Source: Amycolatopsis suaedae
GTDB taxonomy: Bacteria > Actinomycetota > Actinomycetes > Mycobacteriales > Pseudonocardiaceae
Length of the DNA stretch: 64,000 nt
Reading direction: 5' to 3'
NCBI RefSeq assembly: GCF_004214935.1
Contig: NZ_SFCC01000003.1
Span: 248,001 to 312,000, forward strand
The first letter of the stretch is position 1; every line of letters starts with the position of its first letter. A program made the position numbers and the translations under genes. Below, piece after piece: positions 1-8,557 of this stretch. The notes under the pieces are model-generated. The model was not told the origin of the DNA. It saw only the letters and a program-made list of their open reading frames with translations, and made no database searches.

Positions 1-479
1 TCCGACAGCGGCCGCAGGTCGTCGTCGCCGGTCCACTCGTCGCGTTTGCCCGCTTTCGCGTGCCGCACCAGCAGTACGGTCGTGAGCCCGGCGGGCAGCG
101 CGGCGAAGTCCCGCACAACGTCCACATCGGCCGGCCGGGTGAGCGTCGCCTCGGCCTCGGCCGGCGTCAGCCAGCGCAGCTCGTCGACCTCGTCGTTCGG
201 CTCGAACCGGCCGCCGGCCACCCGCGCGCTGAAATAGTCGACGGTCTTCGGGACGGCGTCCACGGTGTAGCGGATCTGCCGCAGGTACCGGCCGAGCACG
301 GGCGTGAACCCGGTCTCCTCCACGGTCTCCCGCGCCGCGGCGACGTGGATCGTCTCGCCCGGGTCGAGCTTGCCCTTGGGCAGTGACCAGTCGTCGTACC
401 GCGGCCGGTGCACCACGGCTACGCGTGGTTCGGAGCCTTGCCACAGGACCACGCCGGCGGCGCGGATCGGTGAACTCAC
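1..479 (-). CDS. mutT1: MutT1-like NUDIX hydrolase with histidine-phosphatase domain (partial, runs off left edge)
   Basis: Only the N-terminal ~159 codons are in the window; the 3' end lies beyond base 1. A GTG start at 479 overlaps the ppk stop (GTGA), so it is translationally coupled behind ppk. The product has a complete NUDIX box at residues 36-58 (Gly36, Glu42, Arg50-Glu51, Glu54-Glu55, Gly57) for Mg-dependent hydrolysis of nucleoside phosphates. The sequence then reaches an RHAK motif, the start of a histidine phosphatase domain. This NUDIX plus phosphatase fusion next to ppk is the layout of mycobacterial MutT1, which removes 8-oxo-dGTP and diadenosine polyphosphates. Function is inferred from family and context. 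Confidence 0.88.
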   Translation of the reverse strand, partial: MSSPIRAAGVVLWQGSEPRVAVVHRPRYDDWSLPKGKLDPGETIHVAAARETVEETGFTPVLGRYLRQIRYTVDAVPKTVDYFSARVAGGRFEPNDEVDELRWLTPAEAEATLTRPADVDVVRDFAALPAGLTTVLLVRHAKAGKRDEWTGDDDLRPLS

Positions 480-2704
480 CCGGCCGCTCCGTGGCGTGTG
501 ATCAGCTCGAACTGGTGGTCGCGGACCTCGGACCGGTCGGCGGGCGCGGGCGACCACTCGCCCGTCGAGGTCAGTACCCAGCAGCGCGTGTGCTCGTCCA
601 GCGCGGAGTCGAAGATGTCGTCCAGCTGGGCGGTCAGCTTGGGATCCTTGACCCGCACCAGCGCCTCGATGCGCCGGTCGAGGTTGCGGTGCATCATGTC
701 GGCGCTGCCGATCCAGTACGAGTTGCCACCGCGGAAGTGGAACACCCGCGAGTGCTCAAGGAACCGGCCGAGGATCGACCGCACGGTGATGTTCTCGCTG
801 AGCCCCTCGACCCCCGGTTTGAGCGAGCAGATCCCGCGCACCACGATCTCGACCGGCACACCGGCCTGCGACGCGTGGTACAGCGCGTCGATGACCTGCT
901 CGTCGACGAGCGAGTTGCACTTGATCCGCACACCGGCCGGACGGCCGCGCCGCGCGTGCTCGATCTCCTCGGCGATGCGGCGCAGGATGCCGCGCCGGAT
1001 GCCGTTGGGGGCGGTGAGGATGCTGCGGAACCGGTCCTGGCGCGAGTAGCCGGTGAGGACGTTGAACAGGTCGGTCAGGTCCGAGCCGATCTCCGGGTCT
1101 GCCGTCAGCAGCCCGAGGTCCTCGTAGATCCGCGCCGTCTTCGGGTTGTAGTTGCCGGTACCGATGTGGCAGTACCGCCGGATCGTCGACCCCTCCTGCC
1201 GCACCACCAGCGCCGTCTTGCAGTGCGTCTTGAGCCCGACCAGTCCGTAGACGACGTGGACTCCCGCGCGCTCCAGCGTCCGCGCCCAGGTGATGTTGGC
1301 CTGCTCATCGAAGCGCGCCTTGATCTCCACCAGCGCCACGACCTGCTTGCCGGCCTCGGCCGCGTCGACGAGCGCGTCGACGATCGGCGAGTCGCCCGAG
1401 GTGCGGTACAGCGTCTGCTTGATGGCCAGCACCTTGTCGTCGGCGGCGGCCTGCTCGATGAACCGCTGCACGCTCGTGGAGAACGAGTCGTACGGGTGAT
1501 GCACCAGCACGTCGCCCTCGCGCAGGGTGGCGAACACGCTCTTGGGGGTCTCCCGCTCGCCGAACGCCGGGTGGGTCGCCGGGACGAACGAGCGGTACTT
1601 CAGCTCCTTGCGGTCCACACCGGACAGTTGGTGCAGGCAGGTCAGGTCGAGCAGGCCGGGGACCTCGACGACGTCGTGCGGGTCCACCTCCAGCTCTCGC
1701 AGCAGCAGTTCGAGCATGTGCTCGCTCATGTCCTGCGCCACCTCGAGCCGCACCGGCGGGCCGAACCGGCGCTGCGCCAGCTCCCGTTCCAGCGCCTGCA
1801 GGAGGTCCTCGTCGCGGTCCTCCTCGACCTCGAAGTCGGCGTTGCGGGTGATCCGGAACACGTGGTGCTCGGTGACCTCCATCCCGGTGAACAGTTCACC
1901 GAGATGGGCCGAGATCAGTTCCTCCAGCGGCAGGAATGTCGCCGTCCGTTCCTCCCGCCGCTGCTCCACCCGGATGAGGCGGGGGACGTTGTTGGGCACC
2001 TTGACCCTGGCGAACCGCTCGGTGCCGCCCTCCGGGTCGCGCACCGTCACGGCGAGGTTGAGCGAGAGCCCCGAGATGTAGGGGAACGGGTGCGCCGGGT
2101 CGACCGCCAGCGGGGTGAGCACCGGGAAGACCTGGTCGCTGAAGTAGTTGGACAGCCGCAGGCGGTCCGGGTCGTCGAGGTCGGCCCAGCCGACGATCCG
2201 GATGCCCTCCTGCTCCAGCAGCGGCCGCAGCTCCTCCTCGAAGGCGCCGGTGTGCCGCTCGACGAGGTCCTGGTTGCGCTTGGCGATGTAGGCGAGCTGC
2301 TCACGCGGGGTGAGCCCGTCGGCGCTGCGGACGGACAGGCCCGTCTCGTCGCGGCGCTTCAGCCCGGCGACCCGGACCATGTAGAACTCGTCCAAATTAG
2401 ACGCGAAGATCGCCAGGAACTTGACCCGCTCCAGCAGCGGCTGGGAGGAGTCCTCGGCCAGTGCGAGCACCCTGGCGTTGAAGTCCTGCCACGACAGCTC
2501 CCGGTTGAAGTAGCGGTCGTCGGGCAGGCTGTCGGCCAGTGGGGCGACCACGGGGGTCACGGCGGGTGGCGCCGACGGTACCGAGTGTTTCTCCTGGTGG
2601 CGAGGCTGTGCGAGCTCGCCCTCGCCCGTGGGCGTGGGTGGACTGCTCTGTGTGGGTGGGGCCGGTGTCTCGTGCTGCTCGCTCACACCTGCATTGTTCC
2701 CCAC
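476..2704 (-). CDS. ppk: Polyphosphate kinase 1
   Basis: 742 residues, normal for PPK1 with a short disordered Pro/Thr/Gln-rich N-terminal extension of about 55 residues. It makes polyphosphate from ATP reversibly. The PPK1 core begins at the RELSWQDFN motif. The autophosphorylated histidine is His513 in [19 protein letters not shown], and the phosphate-binding stretch KQTLYRTSG is present. The GTG at 2704 is taken as start; a second GTG at 2683 (VSEQHE) is an alternative. The mutT1 gene overlaps its 3' end by four bases, giving a ppk-mutT1 operon as in mycobacteria. Confidence 0.97.
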   Translation of the reverse strand: MGNNAGVSEQHETPAPPTQSSPPTPTGEGELAQPRHQEKHSVPSAPPAVTPVVAPLADSLPDDRYFNRELSWQDFNARVLALAEDSSQPLLERVKFLAIFASNLDEFYMVRVAGLKRRDETGLSVRSADGLTPREQLAYIAKRNQDLVERHTGAFEEELRPLLEQEGIRIVGWADLDDPDRLRLSNYFSDQVFPVLTPLAVDPAHPFPYISGLSLNLAVTVRDPEGGTERFARVKVPNNVPRLIRVEQRREERTATFLPLEELISAHLGELFTGMEVTEHHVFRITRNADFEVEEDRDEDLLQALERELAQRRFGPPVRLEVAQDMSEHMLELLLRELEVDPHDVVEVPGLLDLTCLHQLSGVDRKELKYRSFVPATHPAFGERETPKSVFATLREGDVLVHHPYDSFSTSVQRFIEQAAADDKVLAIKQTLYRTSGDSPIVDALVDAAEAGKQVVALVEIKARFDEQANITWARTLERAGVHVVYGLVGLKTHCKTALVVRQEGSTIRRYCHIGTGNYNPKTARIYEDLGLLTADPEIGSDLTDLFNVLTGYSRQDRFRSILTAPNGIRRGILRRIAEEIEHARRGRPAGVRIKCNSLVDEQVIDALYHASQAGVPVEIVVRGICSLKPGVEGLSENITVRSILGRFLEHSRVFHFRGGNSYWIGSADMMHRNLDRRIEALVRVKDPKLTAQLDDIFDSALDEHTRCWVLTSTGEWSPAPADRSEVRDHQFELITRHGAAG

Positions 2705-2750
2705 GCCCGCGCGAGTTGCGCGGATCGAGTTGTTCTTGTCTCTTCAGTTC

Positions 2751-3401
2751 TCAACCGAGACAGCAACTCTCACCCAGAAGCGTCGCCGTATGTTCACCCA
2801 GGCCGATTCGCCGGGCGTGGGCGAGATCGGCGGCGGTGTCCACGTCGCTGCGCAGGCTCGGGGCGTCGACGTCCAGCGGCACCGCACCGGAGGCGGTGTG
2901 CGCGAGCGCCGACCCCGGGCCGAACAGCGGATTCAGCGGCGCACCCGGCGCCGACACCAGCAGCGTGGTGCCCGTGCCCTGCCGGTCGGCCACGAACGCC
3001 CGCCTGCCCGCCGCGGCCGACAGCGCCGCGGACAGCTCCTCGGCCCGCAGTGCGGGCAGATCTGCCTGCAGGGCGGCCACCACGCCGGTCGGGTCGGCCG
3101 CGCGCAGGATCCGTTCACCGTGCCGTAACGCCGTGTTGAGATCACGGGCCGCCCCCTGGTCGACGACTTCCGCGCCCAGCATGCACAGGCCGGACAGCGC
3201 CGCGGGGTCGGCGGCGACCACCAGCACCCTGCGCACCACGCTGCTCGCGGTCGCCGCGCCCACCGTGTCGGCGGCGAGTGCGAGCACCAGCTCGGTGTGC
3301 GTCTCCTCGTCCTGCGGGTGGTAGTCGACGGCACCGCGCAGGCGTGACTTACCCACGTTCGGCGGTTTCATCGGGACCACCAGGTCCACCTCGAATGCCA
3401 C
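2751..3401 (-). CDS. cofC: 2-phospho-L-lactate / phosphoenolpyruvate guanylyltransferase (coenzyme F420 synthesis)
   Basis: About 216 residues. The sequence begins VDLVVPMKPPNVGKSRLR, the conserved nucleotide-binding start of CofC/FbiD, with a later LQADLPAL segment typical of this nucleotidyltransferase fold. The enzyme activates phosphoenolpyruvate (mycobacterial FbiD) or 2-phospholactate with GTP for F420 assembly. The GTG at 3401 is chosen because the family N-terminus starts there; reading could extend upstream to 3437 but without conservation. It lies upstream of ppk on the same strand, as in Mycobacterium (fbiD-ppk). The divergent spacer to plsC carries a structured repeat element. Confidence 0.9.
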   Translation of the reverse strand: MAFEVDLVVPMKPPNVGKSRLRGAVDYHPQDEETHTELVLALAADTVGAATASSVVRRVLVVAADPAALSGLCMLGAEVVDQGAARDLNTALRHGERILRAADPTGVVAALQADLPALRAEELSAALSAAAGRRAFVADRQGTGTTLLVSAPGAPLNPLFGPGSALAHTASGAVPLDVDAPSLRSDVDTAADLAHARRIGLGEHTATLLGESCCLG

Positions 3402-3437
3402 GTCACCATCTTTACCTGAGCCGGAACCACCACGCAC

Positions 3438-3598
3438 AGGCCGCGTCCGACGGATGGCTCCTGCTGCGCGCGGCCAGCGCGGCGATCGCCTGCGTTGTCG
3501 GCAGACCCGAGTACGACCCAGTACGAGGATCTGCCTCCGCCTTGGCGATCACCACGCTGATCCACGCTCGCGACGGAGCCACCCATCGGACACGGCCT
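3438..3598 (-). repeat. Nested-stem intergenic element, copy 1
   Basis: A 161-base element in the cofC/plsC divergent spacer. The outer arms 3439-3461 and 3575-3597 pair over 23 positions; the three mismatches are all C/A on the + strand and therefore G-U pairs in minus-strand RNA. Inside are a middle stem GATCGCC (3484-3490) with GGCGATC (3544-3550) and an inner stem GGCAGA (3500-3505) with TCTGCC (3530-3535). The unpaired parts CTGCGTTGTC, CGAGTACG..CCAGTACGAGG and TCCGCCTTG match copy 2 at 9662-9824 almost exactly, while the stem sequences differ. Role unknown; on the minus strand it could be part of the cofC leader. Confidence 0.75.
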
Positions 3599-3629
3599 AG
3601 GATCTCTGCCATCGGACGCAGGAGGAGAG

Positions 3630-4334
3630 TTGGCTGATCGGGAGAAGGGCGGGTTCTGGGTCGGCGCCGCCGCCGCACTGTTCTACCCGCTGACCTGGAT
3701 GGCGCGTCGGGTCTACCGGGGAGCCGAGCGCATCCCGCGGCAGGGGCCGGCGCTGCTCGTGCTGAATCACGTGTCCCACCTGGACCCGGCGGTCGACGCG
3801 GTGTTCGTGCACCGGCAGAAGCGGGTCCCGCGGTTCCTGGCCAAGGACAGCGTCGCCAAGGCGCCGATCTTCGGCCGGATCTTCCTCGGCTCCGGCGGCA
3901 TCCCGGTGTACCGCGGGTCGGCGACGGCGGGTGACAGCCTGCGGGCCGCGCACCAGGCGTTGCGGGAGGGCAAGGTCGTGGTGATCTACCCGGAGGGCAC
4001 GATCACCAAGGACCCGGACGGCTGGCCGAAGCGCTCGTTCACCGGCGCCGCGCGCCTGGCGATCGAGAACGACGTCCCGGTCATCCCGATCGCCCGCTGG
4101 GGCACCCAGGACATCTTCAACGGCTACACGAAGAAGTTCCGGCCGTTCCCCCGCAAGACCGTGACCCACTCGGTCGGCGAACCGATCGACCTCGGCGCCT
4201 ACCGGGGCAGGCAGGCGAGCAGCGCCACGCTGCGCGAGGTCACCGAGCTGATGATGGACCGGGTCACCGACCTGCTGGCCGACGTGCGGGGCGAGCAGGC
4301 CCCGGCCAAGAAGCCGGAGCAGCCGGGTGATTGA
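3630..4334 (+). CDS. plsC: 1-acyl-sn-glycerol-3-phosphate acyltransferase family protein
   Basis: 234 residues. The acyltransferase signature HX4D is His47-Asp52 in [11 protein letters not shown], and the substrate-phosphate motif EGT lies in [12 protein letters not shown]. It transfers an acyl chain to lysophosphatidic acid or a related acceptor at the membrane. A hydrophobic stretch around residues 9-24 fits membrane association. The TTG start at 3630 is favoured because a strong AGGAGGAG ribosome site sits just upstream. It overlaps gpsA by eight bases, so glycerol-3-phosphate supply and acylation are co-transcribed. Confidence 0.93.
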   Translation: MADREKGGFWVGAAAALFYPLTWMARRVYRGAERIPRQGPALLVLNHVSHLDPAVDAVFVHRQKRVPRFLAKDSVAKAPIFGRIFLGSGGIPVYRGSATAGDSLRAAHQALREGKVVVIYPEGTITKDPDGWPKRSFTGAARLAIENDVPVIPIARWGTQDIFNGYTKKFRPFPRKTVTHSVGEPIDLGAYRGRQASSATLREVTELMMDRVTDLLADVRGEQAPAKKPEQPGD

Positions 4335-5331
4335 GCGGATCACCGTGCTCGGTGCCGGTTCGTGGGGCACGGCGTTCGCCAAGGTCCTCGCCGACGCCGG
4401 GCGTGAGGTCACCCTGTGGGCCCGCCGCGAGGAGGTCGCGGAGGAGATCCGCACCGCCCGCACCAACGAGTCGTACCTGCCCGGGGTGACGTTGCCCACG
4501 CTGGACGCGACGGCCGACCCGGCGCGGGCGCTGGACGGCGCGCAGGCCGTGGTGCTGGCGGTACCCAGTCAGAGCCTGCGGGCCAACCTGACCGCGTGGC
4601 GGGACCTGCTGCCGGCCGGCGTCACCCTGGTGAGCCTGGCCAAGGGCGTCGAGCTGGGCACGCTGAAGCGGATGAGCGAGGTGATCACCGAGATCGCCGG
4701 AGTGCCCGACGGGCAGGTGGCCGTCGTGTCCGGGCCGAACCTGGCCAGGGAGATCGCGCAGGGCCAGCCGGCCGCGGCCGTCGTCGCCTGTGCCGACCAC
4801 GAGCGTGCGGTGGCCGTGCAGCGGGCGAGCTTCAACTCCTATTTCCGCCCGTACACCAACACCGACGTGGTCGGCTGCGAGCTGGGCGGGGCGTGCAAGA
4901 ACGTCATCGCGCTGAGCTGCGGCATGGCTGCCGGGCTGGGGCTGGGGGCCAACACGATGGCCACGCTGATCACCCGCGGCCTGGCCGAGACGGCGCGGCT
5001 GGGCGTCAAGCTGGGCGCCGACCCGCTCACGTTCGCCGGCCTGGCCGGGCTCGGCGACCTGGTGGCCACCTGCTCGTCGCCGCTGTCCCGCAACCGGACG
5101 TTCGGCGAGCGCCTCGGCCGGGGCGAGACGCTGAAGCAGGCACAGGAGGCCACCGGCGGTCAGGTCGCCGAGGGGGTCAAGTCGTGCTCGTCGATCCGGG
5201 CGCTGGCCGACCTGCACGGTGTCGACATGCCGATCACCGACGCGATGCACCGGGTGTGTCACGAGGACGTCGACCCCCGCAAGGTGGGCGCCGAGCTGCT
5301 GGGCCGCTCGCAGAAACACGAGTGGTCCTGA
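4327..5331 (+). CDS. gpsA: NAD(P)H-dependent glycerol-3-phosphate dehydrogenase
   Basis: 334 residues, usual GpsA length. The Rossmann motif GAGSWGTA occupies residues 9-16, and the catalytic-lysine region reads [12 protein letters not shown]. It reduces dihydroxyacetone phosphate to sn-glycerol-3-phosphate for phospholipids. The GTG start lies inside the last codons of plsC. A repeat island follows the stop codon directly. Confidence 0.97.
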   Translation: MIERITVLGAGSWGTAFAKVLADAGREVTLWARREEVAEEIRTARTNESYLPGVTLPTLDATADPARALDGAQAVVLAVPSQSLRANLTAWRDLLPAGVTLVSLAKGVELGTLKRMSEVITEIAGVPDGQVAVVSGPNLAREIAQGQPAAAVVACADHERAVAVQRASFNSYFRPYTNTDVVGCELGGACKNVIALSCGMAAGLGLGANTMATLITRGLAETARLGVKLGADPLTFAGLAGLGDLVATCSSPLSRNRTFGERLGRGETLKQAQEATGGQVAEGVKSCSSIRALADLHGVDMPITDAMHRVCHEDVDPRKVGAELLGRSQKHEWS

Positions 5332-5339
5332 CGGCGTTC

Positions 5340-5770
5340 GGTCCGGCTCCGGCGCAAGGCACGTGAAGGCCACCTTCATCACGTGAGACGTCAGGGTCCC
5401 GGCAAAGTCCGGTGACCGCGGCCGCGGCGCTGCTGCGAAGGGCACCTTGGTGGCGAGATTCGCCAGGATGGTGCCGTTGGCTGCGAGTGTGGGGTCTCGT
5501 TCGTGTGACCGGCGGTGCCGTTGTGGTGGCCGGGTCAGCTGGATTGGTGTGAAGGCCGAGTTCCTGTCGTCTGACTTGATGAAGGTGGCCTTCATGCGCT
5601 TCCCGGCCCGGGTCTCGCCGCCTCGGCGAGCACAGCGTGCACAACAGGCACAACGGGCTCAGCAGTCCCACCGGCCACCACGAACGAGACCCTCGCGCGT
5701 CGGGCACAAGCACGTGAAGGCCACCTTCACCACATGAGACGTAATGAAGGTGGCCTTCACGTGCATTGAC
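5340..5770. repeat. Intergenic repeat island 1 (downstream of gpsA)
   Basis: About 430 non-coding bases made of repeat blocks seen elsewhere in the window. Four copies of the hairpin TGAAGG-CCA-CCTTCA or its complement lie at 5364-5378, 5580-5594, 5715-5729 and 5745-5759. The last two form a perfect 20-bp inverted repeat (arms 5710-5729 and 5745-5764, GCACGTGAAGGCCACCTTCA) with a 15-base spacer. A GACGTCAGGG..CCCGGCAAAGTC block follows the first copy, and a GTGAAGGCCGAGTTCCTGTCGTC block precedes the second, as in islands 2, 5, 6 and 8. Open frames across it are products of the repeats. Confidence 0.85.
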
Positions 5771-5837
5771 GGGCCGTCCCGGAGGCTGGGACGGGTTGAC
5801 CGACGGTGACGGGTGCGGTTGAGTGGTCGCCGTGTTG

Positions 5838-5915
5838 ATGCGTGCGCGGTTCGAGACGGGGTCGCCCAGCCAGGGGCCTTCCCGTCTTACCGCGCTGTGT
5901 CCGTGTTGTCGCTAG
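5838..5915 (+). CDS. Cys-rich leader peptide ORF upstream of cysteine dioxygenase
   Basis: A 25-codon ATG..TAG reading frame ends in LTALCPCCR: three cysteines in the last five residues (TGT codons at 5898, 5904 and 5907) directly before the stop. It ends 50 bases before the dioxygenase start. Short leader ORFs with C-terminal cysteine tracts are known in actinobacteria as cysteine-responsive attenuators upstream of sulfur genes. The downstream gene here is a cysteine-degrading enzyme, which fits. A TTGACC at 5796-5801 could be a -35 box; no good -10 or strong ribosome site is visible, so the transcript may be nearly leaderless. Confidence 0.6.
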   Translation: MRARFETGSPSQGPSRLTALCPCCR

Positions 5916-5965
5916 CCGCGAATCCACGCCCGGCCGACAACCCACATCCAAGGACACACCCAGCC

Positions 5966-6448
5966 ATGTTCGCTGTTCCGGACAACACCCTGCTCGCGCC
6001 CGAGAACCCCGCCCTGCGTCACCCCGTGCGGGTCGCGCTCGAGGTCGCCACCGACCGTGACCGCTGGCGGCACCTGCTGCGTTACGACCCCGACCAGCGG
6101 TTCTTCACCCTCGTCGAGCGCGACGAACACCAGGAGATCTGGCTGATGGGCTGGCTACCCGGCCAGCAGACCGACCTGCACGACCACGGCCACTCGACCG
6201 GCGCGTTCACCATCGTGTCCGGCTCGCTGACCGAGACCGTCACCCGCCGGACCGCGTCCGGCAGGGTCATCACCGAGGTGCACCCGCTCTCGCCCGGCCA
6301 GTCCCGCGTGTTCGGCCCCGGCTACGTCCACCAGGTCCGCAACGAGGGGCCCGACCCCGCGGTGAGCGTGCACGTCTACCGCTCCGGCGGCCGCACGATG
6401 CGCAGCTACCTGCCGGATCCGGTCAGCGGCCCCGTGCGCGTCGGCTGA
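5966..6448 (+). CDS. Cysteine dioxygenase (type I, cupin)
   Basis: 160 residues. It oxidises cysteine to cysteine sulfinate with non-haem iron. The cupin motif around DLHDHGHSTGAF provides His72 and His74, and GYVHQVRN provides His122, the three-histidine iron site of the family. The ATG at 5966 is used since the conserved bacterial N-terminus starts here and AAGGA lies upstream; the frame stays open upstream but without conservation. The preceding Cys-rich leader ORF suggests regulation by cysteine. Its 3' end overlaps the convergent PPOX gene by 26 bases. Confidence 0.9.
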   Translation: MFAVPDNTLLAPENPALRHPVRVALEVATDRDRWRHLLRYDPDQRFFTLVERDEHQEIWLMGWLPGQQTDLHDHGHSTGAFTIVSGSLTETVTRRTASGRVITEVHPLSPGQSRVFGPGYVHQVRNEGPDPAVSVHVYRSGGRTMRSYLPDPVSGPVRVG

Positions 6449-7079
6449 CGTGCGGCGGCACCGGGGTGCCGACGGCCAGGTCGGCTGAGGACTCCGGCTC
6501 GCCGAAGACCGTCCGCACCGGCAGCACACCGGCCCACGCCGGGGAGTTCAGGACGTCCTCCGGCTCGTCGGTCGGGTCGCCCGCCCGCACCTTCACCGAC
6601 GCCTCGGCCAGCCCGACCGCCAGCACGCTGACCGCGGCGAGTTCCTTCGCGTTCAGGTCCCTCGCGTAGCCCCACGAACCCGGCGCCAGGTGGTCGGTGA
6701 GCACCCGCAGCCCGCGTAGCTTCTCGTCCGGGTCGGTCACCGGGCGGGCGTTGCCGTGCACGACCGCGGAGCGGTAGTTCATCGAGTGGTCGTTCACCGA
6801 GCGGGAGTAGACGATGCCGTCGAGCAGGGTGACCGTCACGCACACGGCCACGCCCCGCGCGGCCTCCCGGAGGTTGCCCGAGCCGGTCGACCCGTGCACG
6901 TAGAGCGTGTCGCCGTCCCTGCCGTAGCCGGTGGGCAGCACGACCGGCGATCCGTTGAGCACCAGGCCGAGGTGACACACCAGGCCGGCGTCGAGGACGT
7001 CGTACAGTGCCTGACGATCGTCGCGGGCGCGGTCTCGCTTGCGGGTCAGCGTGCTGCGTGGGGTCGGCGAAAGGGTCAT
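6423..7079 (-). CDS. Pyridoxamine 5'-phosphate oxidase family protein
   Basis: 218 residues from the ATG at 7079. The sequence shows the split-barrel flavin-binding fold of the PPOX-like family: YDVLDAGLVCHLGLVLNGSPVVLPTGYGRDGDTLYVHGSTGSG. The N-terminal Arg-rich TLTRKRDRARDDR segment is typical of the subgroup often annotated as pyridoxamine 5'-phosphate oxidase-related, whose members bind FMN or F420. It is divergent from a MocR regulator with shared operator-like repeats between them, which suggests control by that regulator. The exact substrate is unknown; it is not a canonical PdxH. Confidence 0.82.
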   Translation of the reverse strand: MTLSPTPRSTLTRKRDRARDDRQALYDVLDAGLVCHLGLVLNGSPVVLPTGYGRDGDTLYVHGSTGSGNLREAARGVAVCVTVTLLDGIVYSRSVNDHSMNYRSAVVHGNARPVTDPDEKLRGLRVLTDHLAPGSWGYARDLNAKELAAVSVLAVGLAEASVKVRAGDPTDEPEDVLNSPAWAGVLPVRTVFGEPESSADLAVGTPVPPHVSRRARGR

Positions 7080-7100
7080 ACGCTGAGCATGAACACCCAT

Positions 7101-7147
7101 AGTGGACTTCGAGAATAGCCAAAAGTAGTACAATCTAGCAGTCCACT
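7101..7147. promoter_or_regulatory. Candidate MocR/PdxR operator pair and promoter
   Basis: AGTGGACT (7101-7108) and its inverse AGTCCACT (7140-7147) flank a TACAAT -10-like box (7129-7134). Read outward, both resemble the AAAGTGGW-CTA motif recalled for Corynebacterium PdxR. The sites lie between the divergent PPOX and MocR genes, so one protein could control both. Confidence 0.55.
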
Positions 7148-7164
7148 TGCCGGAGGAGGCCGCC

Positions 7165-8532
7165 GTGTCCGAGACCGCGCTGCCGGTCACGCTGGACCGC
7201 GATGCGGACGTACCGCTCGCGGTGCAGCTCGCCGACGCGCTGCGGGCCGCCGCGTCGGCGGGACACCTGCGGGGAGGGGACCGGCTGCCGTCGACCAGGG
7301 CGCTCGCCCGCAGGCTCGGGGTGAGCCGGACGGTCACCTCCGCCGCCTACGAGCAACTGCATGCCGAGGGCTGGATCGCCGGCAGGCACGGCTCGGGCAC
7401 CTACGTCACCACCTCGCCACCGGAGCGCTCGAGGCCCGCCGACGCCGCCACACCCGGCCCGCAGCGCGCGCCCGCGCCGCTGCTCGACCTGACCCCCGGC
7501 GTTCCGTGGGCGGAGGGACTGGACCGTTCGGCGTGGCGCCGCGCCTGGCGAGCCGCCGCCGACGCCCCGGCTGAGGCCCGTTCGGAACGGGCAGGCCTCT
7601 ACGAGTACCGCACGGTGATCGCCGAGCACCTGCTGCGTCATCGCGGCCTCGTCGCGGGCACCGAGTCGGTGCTGGCCACCGGCGGCACGACCGCGGCCGT
7701 CATCGAGCTGGCCGCCGCCGTGTTCGGCCGCGACGACGTCATCGCCGTCGAGGAACCCGGCTACCAGCGGGCCGTGCAGGCGCTGCGTGGTTACGGCCTG
7801 CGTGTCGTCGGCGTGCCGGTGGACGACGAGGGCCTGCGGCCGGGTGCCGTGCCGCCCGGTGTGCGGGCGGTGTACTGCTCGCCCGCCCACCAGTACCCGA
7901 TGGGCAGCCGGATGAGCGCCGCCCGCCGGGTGGAGCTGGTCGAGCGGGCGCGGGCGGAGAACATCCTGCTCATCGAGGACGACTACGACGGCGAACTGCG
8001 CTTCGACGTCGCGCCGCTGCCGCTGCTGGCCGCGCTCGCCCCGGACGTCGTCGTCCACCTGGGCACGACCAGCAAGATCCTCACGCCGACGCTGGGCGCG
8101 GGCTGGATGGTCGCGCCCGCCGCGGTGACCGCCGCCGTGCTCGACCACCGGGACCGCACCGGCACCCGGCCCTCGCCCGCCGGGCAGCGGGTGCTCGTCG
8201 AACTGGCACGTCACGGCGACCTGGGCAGGCACCTGCGGCGGCTGCGCCGCGAGCTGGCCGAACGCAGAACCATGCTGGTCACCGCGCTGCGGGCAGGCGG
8301 CGTGCGGGTGCTCGGTGACGACGCGGGTGCGCACCTGGTGGTTCCGCTGCCGTCGGCGCAGGTCGAACGCAGCACCGTCGCCGCCGCCGAGGCGAAAGGC
8401 ATCCGGCTGGACAACCTGGGCAGGCATTTCGCGGGCGAACCCACCACGCACGGGGTGGCGATCGCCTACTCGAACTGCTCGCGGGAGGCCCTGCAGCGGG
8501 CCCTTGACGTACTGGTCGAACTACTGCGCTGA
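7165..8532 (+). CDS. MocR-family (GntR) transcriptional regulator with aminotransferase domain
   Basis: 455 residues. A GntR winged helix occupies about residues 10-85 (DRLPSTRALARRLGVSRTVTSAAYEQL), followed by a fold-type I aminotransferase domain that binds PLP. The Schiff-base lysine is Lys304 in LGTTSKILTP. MocR proteins sense PLP or PLP adducts and regulate vitamin B6 or amino acid genes. The GTG at 7165 is chosen since GGAGGAGG sits six bases upstream; a TTG at 7147 would place that ribosome site inside the gene. It is divergent from a PPOX-family gene. Confidence 0.93.
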   Translation: MSETALPVTLDRDADVPLAVQLADALRAAASAGHLRGGDRLPSTRALARRLGVSRTVTSAAYEQLHAEGWIAGRHGSGTYVTTSPPERSRPADAATPGPQRAPAPLLDLTPGVPWAEGLDRSAWRRAWRAAADAPAEARSERAGLYEYRTVIAEHLLRHRGLVAGTESVLATGGTTAAVIELAAAVFGRDDVIAVEEPGYQRAVQALRGYGLRVVGVPVDDEGLRPGAVPPGVRAVYCSPAHQYPMGSRMSAARRVELVERARAENILLIEDDYDGELRFDVAPLPLLAALAPDVVVHLGTTSKILTPTLGAGWMVAPAAVTAAVLDHRDRTGTRPSPAGQRVLVELARHGDLGRHLRRLRRELAERRTMLVTALRAGGVRVLGDDAGAHLVVPLPSAQVERSTVAAAEAKGIRLDNLGRHFAGEPTTHGVAIAYSNCSREALQRALDVLVELLR

Positions 8533-8557
8533 CAAGCGCCCGGTAGGGTGACCGGTC

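Noticed and set aside
383..3139. 918-codon plus-strand frame over ppk and cofC
   Set aside because: Shadow frame; ppk and cofC on the minus strand carry all conserved motifs.
5447..5737. Short ORFs within repeat islands (for example ending in HVKATFTT)
   Set aside because: The same peptide fragments recur in several islands because the DNA repeats; they are not independent genes.
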